From the NCBI GenBank assembly GCA_937912025.1, contig CALDOZ010000055.1, positions 1 to 54,650 on the forward strand: 54,650 nucleotides of DNA. Reading direction: 5' to 3'. Shown here in pieces: positions 5,586-13,686 of the stretch. The notes below the pieces were generated by a model, which saw only the letters and a list, made by a program, of their open reading frames with translations, was not told the origin of the DNA and ran no database searches. Source of the stretch: an uncultured Clostridia bacterium. GTDB lineage: Bacteria > Bacillota > Clostridia > Christensenellales > Borkfalkiaceae. The position numbers and the translations under genes are program-made. The first letter of the stretch is position 1, and each line of letters starts with the position of its first letter.

Positions 5586-7739
5586 ATGAAATCACCATAT
5601 GTTTTTATAAGTTATTCAACTGAAGACCAAGAATATGCTAACAAAATTTATACTTTTTTAACTACAAATGAAATAAACGTGTGGATAGCAAGTAACAATA
5701 TTAAAGGAAGTGAAAGTTCTGATTATTCTTATGAAATCACTCAAGCTATAAACGAATGTAAAGCGTTTGTTTTTATTTTATCTAAAAACTCAAACGATTC
5801 ATCTCGTTGCAGTAATGAACTTTCTATGGCTCTTAATGCTGGGAAAAAGATTATATCTTATAAATTGCATGATTTTAAATTATCTAAATCAAATACATAT
5901 TTTTTACAACAAGCGCAATGGGTTGACGCAACAATTAGCGAAGAAGAGTCTTTTAATGAACTTTTAGATGAAGTTATACTTGCATTTGAGCATAAAGATA
6001 TTATAAAAGAAAAAGCAAAAATTAAAACAGCAAGTATAGCAGAACAACAAATAGAAAACCTTCTTAAAAGAGCGTATTTTTCTTTAAATGAAGGTGATTT
6101 TGATAGCGCCGAAAATTTTGCAGAAAGCATTCTTAATATTAATATGGAATACGCAGAAGCGTATTTTGTAAAACTTTTATGTGAATTAAAATTAAAAAAA
6201 CCAGAAAAAATAAAGACGTTTAACGGCATGATAATTAGTTATAAGAACTTTCAACACGCATTGGATTTTGCCGAGGGAGAATTCTTAGAAAAACTAAGCG
6301 AGTTAAATAGAGAAAATAGTAGGCATTTTATTTACAATGCTGTTAAAGAGCTGATAAAAAAGCCATTTGATTACGACATGGCAAGAATGATGCTTGAACA
6401 AATTGAGGGCTATAAAGACGCTGATAAACTTCTTCAAAATCTAACTAAATTACACGACGAAAGACTTATTGAATTAATATTTTATTCAATATATTCACCC
6501 TATTTTTACAACATAACATATGTAAAAAAAGATGGACAAAGCCTTGCTGAAGTAGAAAAGTTAGAACAAGAAGAGAGAAATAATATTAAAAAAGAAATTA
6601 ACGAATATTATACTAAAATAACTGAAAGTATTCCTAGAATACTTGACGATGAATTGAGAAATACTGTTAAAAACGACTATGAAACGTTAGTGTCTCTTGC
6701 TATGCTCTTTCAAGATGCAAAATACGACGAATGCTTAGATAGATTGAGTGATAAGACTCTATTTAGTTATATTGAGGAATCATTAGTTGATGGAATAATT
6801 GATTTATGCAAGGAAGCGCAAAAGAAAAAAACTGAAAGAATAGAAAAAGAAGAAAGACGAATAAAAGAAAACGAAGAACGAGCAAAACGTGAAAAAAAAC
6901 AAACTAAAGACGCCATTAAATCAACTATTTTAGGTTGGTTAATAATGATAATTGTCGCTTCAATCATCGGCCTGATAATCTATGTAGTTAAACAAGATAA
7001 ATACGACCAAGCAAAAGCGCTTATGAGTGAACATAGATACGAAGAGGCAATGGACTTACTTCATAATTTAGATCATAGAGACTCTTCGGATTTATATTTT
7101 TACTCAGAAGATATGATTGAGGGCGAGTATTACAACATCATTGATAAATATAGTTTAACTGAGTTTGAAATTCCCGAGGGTGTTACGGAAATTAAAAATT
7201 ATGCTTTTTATAAATGTACCACGTTGGTTTCCGTTACAATACCAAGTAGCGTAACAAAAATAGGCGAAGAAGCGTTTTATAAATGCACTTCATTAAAGAA
7301 CGTACAAATTCCTGATAACGTTACAAGTATAGGAGAGTCAGCCTTTTCTGATTGTTCAAATTTGGAAATGATAACACTTGGACAAAATAGCAAATTAAAA
7401 TCAATAGGTGAATATGCTTTTCTACGTTGCAAAAAACTTCTTAGCATTAAAATACCAAATAACGTTACAGTTATAAATGAGTCTACCTTTAATAGTTGCG
7501 AATCATTAAAAGAAGTTATTTTGCACAATAAACTTGTTGAAATAGACGCATATGCTTTTAGAGATTGCAAATCTTTAATAAAAGTAATAATTCCTAAGAG
7601 CGTTACTACCATAGGAGACCAAGTTTTTACTGGTTGTACGTCTTTGACTATATATTGTGAAGCGGAAAGTAAGCCTAGTGGATGGCGCTGGAATTATAAT
7701 TACTCAGACCGACCAGAAGTTTGGGGTTATACAGAATAG
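5586..7739 (+). CDS. TIR domain - TPR-like - transmembrane - BspA-type LRR protein
   Basis: 717 residues; ATG 5586 has AAGGAG seven bases upstream. An N-terminal TIR domain (about 1-137) begins PYVFISYSTEDQEYA and keeps the helix with Glu78 in SSRCSNELSMAL, the position of the catalytic Glu in NAD-cleaving TIR domains. Residues 150-300 look like TPR helices (SLNEGDFDSAENFAESIL; GYKDADKLL), 405-445 is a charged coiled coil, 447-468 is a single membrane helix, and 535-690 holds about six LRR_5 units of the form 'SVTxIGExAFxxCxSLxxVxIP'. Lysine-rich sequence before the helix predicts TIR inside and LRR outside: a receptor-like order. Known TIR proteins often act in antiphage defence; here function, ligand and partner are unknown. 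The only nearby partner is the XRE gene. Confidence 0.8.
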   Translation: MKSPYVFISYSTEDQEYANKIYTFLTTNEINVWIASNNIKGSESSDYSYEITQAINECKAFVFILSKNSNDSSRCSNELSMALNAGKKIISYKLHDFKLSKSNTYFLQQAQWVDATISEEESFNELLDEVILAFEHKDIIKEKAKIKTASIAEQQIENLLKRAYFSLNEGDFDSAENFAESILNINMEYAEAYFVKLLCELKLKKPEKIKTFNGMIISYKNFQHALDFAEGEFLEKLSELNRENSRHFIYNAVKELIKKPFDYDMARMMLEQIEGYKDADKLLQNLTKLHDERLIELIFYSIYSPYFYNITYVKKDGQSLAEVEKLEQEERNNIKKEINEYYTKITESIPRILDDELRNTVKNDYETLVSLAMLFQDAKYDECLDRLSDKTLFSYIEESLVDGIIDLCKEAQKKKTERIEKEERRIKENEERAKREKKQTKDAIKSTILGWLIMIIVASIIGLIIYVVKQDKYDQAKALMSEHRYEEAMDLLHNLDHRDSSDLYFYSEDMIEGEYYNIIDKYSLTEFEIPEGVTEIKNYAFYKCTTLVSVTIPSSVTKIGEEAFYKCTSLKNVQIPDNVTSIGESAFSDCSNLEMITLGQNSKLKSIGEYAFLRCKKLLSIKIPNNVTVINESTFNSCESLKEVILHNKLVEIDAYAFRDCKSLIKVIIPKSVTTIGDQVFTGCTSLTIYCEAESKPSGWRWNYNYSDRPEVWGYTE

Positions 7740-7740
7740 G

Positions 7741-7776
7741 AAAAATCCGTTGAGTGAATATACTCAACGGATTTTT
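7741..7776. terminator. Bidirectional hairpin terminator
   Basis: A 15-bp perfect stem (7741-7755 with 7762-7776) with A and T ends, between the convergent TIR-LRR and ACT-domain genes. It serves both strands. Confidence 0.85.
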
Positions 7777-7790
7777 CATTTGGAATTAAT

Positions 7791-8180
7791 TTATTTTTTT
7801 AAAATTTCTTCGGCTTTTTCGGTGTCGTCTACCCTTAAAACAACGTGAGCAGAGTTATGTTCTCTACCTAAAAATGCGTAAGTGTATTCAATAGAAACAC
7901 CACCGTTTTTAAGTTTTTCTACAATTTTTGCAAGACAGCCTGGAGTGTCGTCAAGAGCAATAGAAATAACGGGAGAAGTTTTTACAATAACTCCACTTTC
8001 TTTTAACACTTTGCTTGCTTTTTGCTCATCATCAACAATCATTCTAAGTATTCCAAACTCGCTTGTATCTGCCATTGATAACGCGCGAATATTGATATTA
8101 TGTTTGCTTAGCTCGTTTAAAATTTCGCTTAAACGACCAAATTTATTTTCAACAAAAACTGATAACTGAGTTATATACAT
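7791..8180 (-). CDS. ACT-domain regulatory protein (tandem ACT)
   Basis: 129 residues forming two ACT domains (about 1-66 and 70-129): ITQLSVFVENKFGRLSEIL and ISIALDDTPGCLAKIVEKL are the characteristic strand-turn-helix starts. ACT domains bind amino acids. Small proteins of this type are often encoded beside phenylacetate-CoA ligase and indolepyruvate oxidoreductase genes, as here; the gap to the ligase gene is 11 bases and the SD is AAGGGGGT. I infer that it senses an aromatic amino acid or modulates the ligase. It is the last gene of the five-gene minus-strand operon. Confidence 0.8.
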   Translation of the reverse strand: MYITQLSVFVENKFGRLSEILNELSKHNINIRALSMADTSEFGILRMIVDDEQKASKVLKESGVIVKTSPVISIALDDTPGCLAKIVEKLKNGGVSIEYTYAFLGREHNSAHVVLRVDDTEKAEEILKK

Positions 8181-8191
8181 AATTTACCCCC

Positions 8192-9502
8192 TTAAATTTT
8201 TCTATTATCAATAACACGTTTTGCTTTGCCTTCGCTACGCGTAATTGTTTTAGGGTTAACAAGGTGAACTTTTGCGCCTATACCAAGTGTTGATTTGAGT
8301 TTTTCGGCAATAAATTTTTCAAATTTTTCAATAGACTTCATATCGTCGGTAAAGAAAGTTTCACTCATTTCAACGTTAACGTCAAACGTGTCGGTATTAT
8401 TTACACGGTCAACGATAATTTGATAGTTAGGAGTAATTTCTCCACCCGATACGTTAAGTAAAACTTCTTCAATTTGACTTGGGAATACGTTTACGCCACG
8501 AATAATAAGCATATCGTCAGTTCTGCCTTGCGGTTTATTCATACGAAGGTGCGTTCTACCGCACTTACAAGGCTCAACGTTAAGTGAACAAATATCACGC
8601 GTTCTATATCTAATAACAGGAAAACCTTCTTTTGTAATAGTTGTAAATACAAGTTCGCCCTTTTCGCCGTATGGTAAAACTTCTAAAGTGTCGGGGTCAA
8701 TAATTTCAGCAATAAAATGGTCTTCACAAACGTGCATACCCGCTTGATATTCACATTCATACGAAACGCCTGGTCCCATAATTTCGCTAAGACCGTAAAT
8801 GTCGTATGCTTTAATTCCGAGTTTTTGCTCGATTTCAAGACGCATACTTTCGCTCCAAGGCTCAGCGCCAAAGATACCTACTTTAAGTTTAAGTTGGTCT
8901 TTTACACCCAATTTTTCAATTTCTTCGCCAAGATACATAGCATAAGACGGAGTACAACACAAACACGTTGCGCCAAAATCAATCATTGTTTGAATTTGAA
9001 GCGCCGTGTTACCTGACGACATTGGTATTACCGTTGCTCCTATTTCTTCCGCACCCGCGTGAAGTCCAAGACCGCCCGTAAACAACCCGTAACCAAACGA
9101 AACTTGAATAATATCGTCTTTAGTAATACCTGCGCCCGCTAAAATTCTTGCAACGCATTTACCCCACATATCAAGGTCGTTTTCTGTATAACCTACAACT
9201 ATACGCTTACCGGTCGTACCAGATGATGCGTGAACGCGTTTAATTTCGCTAAGCGGTGTTGCAAATAACCCGTATGGATAATAATCACGCAAATCTTTTT
9301 TATAAGAAAAAGGAAGTTTATAAAGGTCGTCAACACCATTAATATCTTCGGGTTTAAGTCCTTTTTCATCCATTCTTTTACGGAAACACTCTACGTTTTC
9401 ATACATACGTTTTACTTGCCAAACAAGTTTTTCGCTTTGTAATTTTTTAAGTTCATTACGGTCCAAAGTTTCTACTTTCGCATTATAAAAATATGGTTTC
9501 AT
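8192..9502 (-). CDS. paaK: Phenylacetate-CoA ligase (aryl acid-CoA ligase)
   Basis: 436 residues, the normal length of PaaK. Visible ANL motifs: the ATP loop HASSGTTGKR (about 91-100), YGLSEIMGPGVS (about 236-247), VIRYRTRDI, and the C-terminal RTDDMLIIRGVNVFPSQIEE hinge. The enzyme makes arylacetyl-CoA (phenylacetate or indoleacetate) from the acid, CoA and ATP with release of AMP. Between the ligase and IorB there are 24 bases, so they share a transcript. In anaerobes this pairing with indolepyruvate oxidoreductase interconverts aryl acids and aryl pyruvates. The exact aryl substrate cannot be read from sequence. Confidence 0.9.
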   Translation of the reverse strand: MKPYFYNAKVETLDRNELKKLQSEKLVWQVKRMYENVECFRKRMDEKGLKPEDINGVDDLYKLPFSYKKDLRDYYPYGLFATPLSEIKRVHASSGTTGKRIVVGYTENDLDMWGKCVARILAGAGITKDDIIQVSFGYGLFTGGLGLHAGAEEIGATVIPMSSGNTALQIQTMIDFGATCLCCTPSYAMYLGEEIEKLGVKDQLKLKVGIFGAEPWSESMRLEIEQKLGIKAYDIYGLSEIMGPGVSYECEYQAGMHVCEDHFIAEIIDPDTLEVLPYGEKGELVFTTITKEGFPVIRYRTRDICSLNVEPCKCGRTHLRMNKPQGRTDDMLIIRGVNVFPSQIEEVLLNVSGGEITPNYQIIVDRVNNTDTFDVNVEMSETFFTDDMKSIEKFEKFIAEKLKSTLGIGAKVHLVNPKTITRSEGKAKRVIDNRKI

Positions 9503-9526
9503 AAGTTATGCCTCTTTTCTTTTATT

Positions 9527-10096
9527 TTAAGCGTTGTAACCTAAATTAAACGCTTTAACATTTACTTCAAGGAATTTTTCAGGAACAGTTGTCTTTATAG
9601 TTTGTATCCATTTATCGTACTCAATTCCGCTTGCTTTTGCAAACATACCTATCAATACTACGTTTACCGCTTTAATATTGCCCGCTTGCTTTGCTAAATT
9701 CATAGCATCAACGGTAATAACTTCGCCCGCCGTTTTAAGTTTTTCGATAATGCCTTGCGGATATTCCATTTTACCAGTTATTACAGGCATTGGGTTGATT
9801 TGTTGAGTATTTACTATAATTTTACCGCCCTTTTTAAGATACGGCATTGCTCTTAACGCTTCAAGTTCTTCAAAGGCTAATATTACGTCCGCCTCGCCTT
9901 TACCAACGATAGGCGAATAAACTTCGTTACCATATTTAAGATAAGTCACTACACTTCCGCCACGTTGACTCATTCCATGAACTTCGCTAACTTTTACGTC
10001 GTAACCTTCGGTTAAGACGCAGTTACCTAAAATTCTACTTGCAAGCAAAGTTCCTTGACCGCCAACGCCAACAATCATAACGTTTACTGTTTTCAT
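9527..10096 (-). CDS. iorB: Indolepyruvate:ferredoxin oxidoreductase, beta subunit
   Basis: 189 residues. The gamma-type domain of 2-oxoacid:ferredoxin oxidoreductases is plain: VGVGGQGTLLASRILG near the N-terminus and VSEVHGMSQRGGSV (about 36-49). It contributes the CoA/dimer domain of the IorAB complex, which converts aryl pyruvate plus CoA to arylacetyl-CoA, CO2 and reduced ferredoxin, or the reverse. It lies three bases after iorA. Length is typical. Confidence 0.92.
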   Translation of the reverse strand: MKTVNVMIVGVGGQGTLLASRILGNCVLTEGYDVKVSEVHGMSQRGGSVVTYLKYGNEVYSPIVGKGEADVILAFEELEALRAMPYLKKGGKIIVNTQQINPMPVITGKMEYPQGIIEKLKTAGEVITVDAMNLAKQAGNIKAVNVVLIGMFAKASGIEYDKWIQTIKTTVPEKFLEVNVKAFNLGYNA

Positions 10097-10099
10097 AAA

Positions 10100-11830
10100 T
10101 TACTCCTTTTCAATAGCGTTAAACGGACATACGCCAACACAAAGACCGCAACCGTTACATTGACTTGCATCAATTTTTACAACTCCGTCGTCAACGGAAA
10201 TCGCAGGACAACCAAGTTTCATACAAAGTTTACATTTTCTGCATTTTTCGTTAATAAACGCCTTTCCTTCGTATTTAACCGATTTAAGTAACGCGCAAGG
10301 ACGTTGCGCTATAATAACCGACGGCTCGTTAGCCTCAGTTTCTTCTTTAACTACTTTTTCAAACTGTTTAAGGTCAAACGGGTCGCAAACCACTACTCTA
10401 TCAACGCCAACCGCTTTGCATAGAGTAATTAAGTTTACTTGTTTAGTTGCTTCGCCACGAATAGTTTTGCCTGTGGTTGGATTGTCTTGATGCCCCGTCA
10501 TACCCGTAATTGAGTTATCAAGAATAATTACGGTATTTGCGCCTTTATTGTAAACTATATCAATAAGCCCCGTAATACCAGAGTGAATAAACGTAGAGTC
10601 ACCTATAACCGAAACGAGTTTTTTGTTAAATTCTTGACCACGCACTTTAGCCATACCGTGAGCAGCGCTTACCGATGCGCCCATACAAATAGTTGTATCA
10701 ACGCTATCAAGCGGAGCGATTGCGCCCAACGTATAACAACCTATATCGCCAGAAACGGTTAAACCGAGTTTTTTAAGCACGAAAAATGTTGCGCGGTGCG
10801 GACATCCTGGACAAAGTACGGGTGGACGCGGTGGTATAACTTCGCTAAGTTCCGTTCTATAAGGTCCGTCAACGCCTAATACTGCTTTTTTAATCATTTC
10901 AGGAGTATATTCGCCAAGTAACGTAAACGCTTCTTTGCCAATAACTTCTACGCCGATATTTTTGCAATGTTCTTCAATAAATGGATCAAGTTCTTCAATA
11001 ACGTAAACTTTTTTAAGACCTTTTACGAAGTTTTTAATAAGATTTTCAGGCATTGGATACACCATGCCGAGTTTTAAATAATTAACGCTATCGCCAAGCG
11101 CTTCTTTAGCGTACATATACGAAATACCTGCCGTAATAACGCCTATTTCACTACCGTTATTTTCAATAACGTTGAGCGGAGAAGTTTCGGCGTACTCAAC
11201 GAGTTTATTATGCCTTTCTTCAACGAAAACGTGGCGCTTTATTGCATTTGCAGGCATCATAACGTTTTTAGCAACGTTTTTAACGTACGGTTTTACGTCT
11301 ATTTCTTTACGCTCGCCTACTTCTACAAGGCTTTGAGAGTGAGAAACGCGCGTTGATAATCTTATAAATACCGGAACGTCAAACTGCTCTGAAATTTCAT
11401 AAGCAAGCATTGTAAAGTTTTTACAGTCTGCGCTATCGCAAGGTTCTAACATAACCGTTTTAGACGCTTTAGCGTAGTGACGTGAGTCTTGTTCGTTTTG
11501 AGACGAGTGCATGCCAGGGTCATCTGCTACACAAAATACAAGACCGCCGTTTGCGCCTATATAACTAACGGTGAACACGGGGTCTGCCATAACGTTAAGA
11601 CCAACGTGTTTACAGCATGACATTGCTCTACCGCCTGCTATTGACGCGCCGATTGCAACTTCCGCCGCCACCTTTTCATTAGGCGCCCATTCAACGAAAA
11701 TTTCGGGGTATTTAACTATATTTTCGGTAATTTCCGTGCTAGGCGTTCCAGGGTAAGAAGAAACAAGTCTTACTCCCGCTTCGTACGCGCCTTGCGCTAT
11801 TGCGGCATTACCAAGCATTAATTTTTTCAT
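10100..11830 (-). CDS. iorA: Indolepyruvate:ferredoxin oxidoreductase, alpha subunit
   Basis: 576 residues. N-terminal pyrimidine-binding region (SSYPGTPSTEITE, about 24-36), then a TPP-binding domain with SGDIGCYTLG and VIGDSTFIHSGITG, and a C-terminal 2[4Fe-4S] ferredoxin domain: CRKCKLCMKLGCP and CNGCGLCVGVCP in the last 50 residues. The subunit carries TPP and passes electrons to ferredoxin. Substrates in the family are indolepyruvate, phenylpyruvate and 4-hydroxyphenylpyruvate. Placed between two acyl-CoA synthetases and next to iorB, it can work in amino acid fermentation or in reductive carboxylation of aryl acids. Confidence 0.93.
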   Translation of the reverse strand: MKKLMLGNAAIAQGAYEAGVRLVSSYPGTPSTEITENIVKYPEIFVEWAPNEKVAAEVAIGASIAGGRAMSCCKHVGLNVMADPVFTVSYIGANGGLVFCVADDPGMHSSQNEQDSRHYAKASKTVMLEPCDSADCKNFTMLAYEISEQFDVPVFIRLSTRVSHSQSLVEVGERKEIDVKPYVKNVAKNVMMPANAIKRHVFVEERHNKLVEYAETSPLNVIENNGSEIGVITAGISYMYAKEALGDSVNYLKLGMVYPMPENLIKNFVKGLKKVYVIEELDPFIEEHCKNIGVEVIGKEAFTLLGEYTPEMIKKAVLGVDGPYRTELSEVIPPRPPVLCPGCPHRATFFVLKKLGLTVSGDIGCYTLGAIAPLDSVDTTICMGASVSAAHGMAKVRGQEFNKKLVSVIGDSTFIHSGITGLIDIVYNKGANTVIILDNSITGMTGHQDNPTTGKTIRGEATKQVNLITLCKAVGVDRVVVCDPFDLKQFEKVVKEETEANEPSVIIAQRPCALLKSVKYEGKAFINEKCRKCKLCMKLGCPAISVDDGVVKIDASQCNGCGLCVGVCPFNAIEKE

Positions 11831-11851
11831 AATAAAATTCCTTTTTTTGTT

Positions 11852-13486
11852 TTATTGACCAATTTGTTGTGCAACCAAACTTTCACCGCAATATTTTTCG
11901 CGAAGTTTTGGTTTTTCGATTTTTCCAGTTGGATTTCTTGGAATATCGGCAAAAATAATTTTACGCGGACGTTTGTATCTTGGAAGAGCAACGCAAAAAT
12001 CGTTTACTTCTTCTTCGGTTAAAGTAAATCCTTCTTTAACTTCAATAATAGCGGCGGCAATTTCGCCAAGTCGAGCGTCTGGAAGACCTATTACTGCAAC
12101 GTCTTTTACAGCGTCGTTTTTACGGATAAAGTCTTCAATTTGAACGGGATAAAGGTTTTCGCCACCCGTAATAATAACGTCTTTTTTACGGTCAACAAGG
12201 AAGATAAATCCGTCTTCGTCTTCCATTGCCATATCGCCCGTTTTAAGCCAGTCGCCGTCTTTTACTTCTAAGGTAGATTTCTCATCTTTATAATAGCATT
12301 TCATAACGCCGGGACCTTTTACGCAAAGTTCGCCAACGTCGCCTTTATTAACTTCGTTACCGTTTTCGTCTACAATTTTAACTTCCCAGCCATAGCCTGC
12401 TTTACCAATTGCGCCTACTTTATGTACGTTGCCCATTCCTAAATGCACGCAACCAGGTCCAATACTTTCAGATAACCCGTAGTTAGTATCGTAATCGTGC
12501 TTAGGAAATACTGTAAGCCAACGTTTAATTAGCGACGGCGGTACGGGTTGAGCGCCAATGTGCATTAAGCGCCAAGCGGACAAGTCGTATTTAGTTAAAT
12601 CAATATTTTTACGGTCTATTTCGTCTAAAATATCTTGCGCCCAAGGAACTAACAACCAAACGATAGAACATTTTTCTTCGTGCGCCGTTTTTATAATCCA
12701 TTCTGGCTTAGTGCCTTTTAATAAAACTGCTTTCGAGCCTACCATAAAACTGCCGAACCAATGCATTTTTGCGCCCGTGTGATAAAGTGGCGGAATACAC
12801 AAAAATACGTCGTCATGCGTTTGCTGGTGGTGGGCTTGTTCAGTCTTCATTGCGTGCATAAGCGCGCGGTGTGAATGAAGTATTGCCTTAGGAAAACCCG
12901 TTGTTCCCGACGAAAAATAAATAACACCGTCGTCATCGTCTGAAATTTCTATGTTAGGTGCTTTAGTTGAGCAGTAACCTATCATTTTATCATAACTGTC
13001 GGCAAAAGACGGACATTGTTCGCCAACGTAGAAAAGGTTGTGAACTTCGGGTATACGCTCGCAAATTTCTTCAATACGGCCTATAAATTCAGGGCCGAAA
13101 ACAAGATTAGAACAATCCGCTTTTTTAAGGCAGTATTTAATTTCTTCAGCAGTATATCGATAGTTGAGCGGTACTGCTATTGCGCCTGCTTTAAGTACGC
13201 CGAAATAAATTGGTAACCACTCGATAGAATTCATGAGCAAAATGGCTACTTTATCGCCTTTTTTGCAACCGCGCGTAAGTAATAAGTTTGCAAAGCGGTT
13301 TGCTTTTTTCTTAAACTCAAGCCAAGTAATTTCACGGCGGAAAGGTTCGCCCGGAATAGGTTGAATAAGCGAATAATCACGCCAAGTAATTCTACTTTGC
13401 GGTTCAAAACTTGGATTTATCTCGACAAGACTAATTTCTTCTGGGTACAACTCGGCATTTTTGTCAAGCACTTCAAATATTGGCAT
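11852..13486 (-). CDS. AMP-forming acyl-CoA synthetase
   Basis: 544 residues of the ANL superfamily. Motifs seen: YFSSGTTGFPKAILHSH (ATP loop), YGLSESIGPG, the KTGDMAMEDEDGFIFLVDRKKDVI region with the hinge Asp, and near the end PTGKIEK with the catalytic Lys. It activates a carboxylic acid to its CoA thioester. It is the first gene of the operon with iorAB, paaK and the ACT gene, 22 bases before iorA. Substrate could be an aryl acid of different chain length from that of PaaK, or a medium-chain acid. The SD AAAGGAGAT lies seven bases before ATG. Confidence 0.88.
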   Translation of the reverse strand: MPIFEVLDKNAELYPEEISLVEINPSFEPQSRITWRDYSLIQPIPGEPFRREITWLEFKKKANRFANLLLTRGCKKGDKVAILLMNSIEWLPIYFGVLKAGAIAVPLNYRYTAEEIKYCLKKADCSNLVFGPEFIGRIEEICERIPEVHNLFYVGEQCPSFADSYDKMIGYCSTKAPNIEISDDDDGVIYFSSGTTGFPKAILHSHRALMHAMKTEQAHHQQTHDDVFLCIPPLYHTGAKMHWFGSFMVGSKAVLLKGTKPEWIIKTAHEEKCSIVWLLVPWAQDILDEIDRKNIDLTKYDLSAWRLMHIGAQPVPPSLIKRWLTVFPKHDYDTNYGLSESIGPGCVHLGMGNVHKVGAIGKAGYGWEVKIVDENGNEVNKGDVGELCVKGPGVMKCYYKDEKSTLEVKDGDWLKTGDMAMEDEDGFIFLVDRKKDVIITGGENLYPVQIEDFIRKNDAVKDVAVIGLPDARLGEIAAAIIEVKEGFTLTEEEVNDFCVALPRYKRPRKIIFADIPRNPTGKIEKPKLREKYCGESLVAQQIGQ

Positions 13487-13546
13487 TTTATCTCCTTTAT
13501 ACCGTAACTAAAACGGCTGTATCTTTTAGTGAAAAACGATATTATA

Positions 13547-13576
13547 ATAATACTACTATTATTATACGTTTGTCAA
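13547..13576 (-). promoter_or_regulatory. Promoter of the acyl-CoA synthetase/ior operon
   Basis: On the minus strand: TTGACA (13576-13571), 18-base spacer, TATTAT (13552-13547). It lies about 60 bases ahead of the ATG at 13486 in the divergent intergenic region. Confidence 0.55.
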
Positions 13577-13616
13577 GTAACATCTATCATATTAGTATTT
13601 TTAAAGGCTTTTTATG

Positions 13617-13645
13617 TTGACTTTTTTTATATCTAGGTTTATACT
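13617..13645 (+). promoter_or_regulatory. Promoter of the sodium:solute symporter
   Basis: TTGACT (13617-13622), 17-base spacer, TATACT (13640-13645), 41 bases ahead of the ATG at 13687. It is divergent from the operon promoter 40 bases away, so a shared regulator is possible, but no clear operator is visible. Confidence 0.65.
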
Positions 13646-13686
13646 GTTTATAATTTTTTACTGTTGCATTTAATTTGGAGGCTCTT

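Noticed and set aside
5586..7739. TIR gene as part of a Thoeris or CBASS-type defence operon
   Set aside because: No ThsA, cyclase, SLOG, caspase-like or other effector gene lies nearby; only an XRE regulator is present, so a named system cannot be claimed.
13675..13686. TTG 13675 as start of the symporter
   Set aside because: It overlaps the GGAGG Shine-Dalgarno site of the ATG at 13687.
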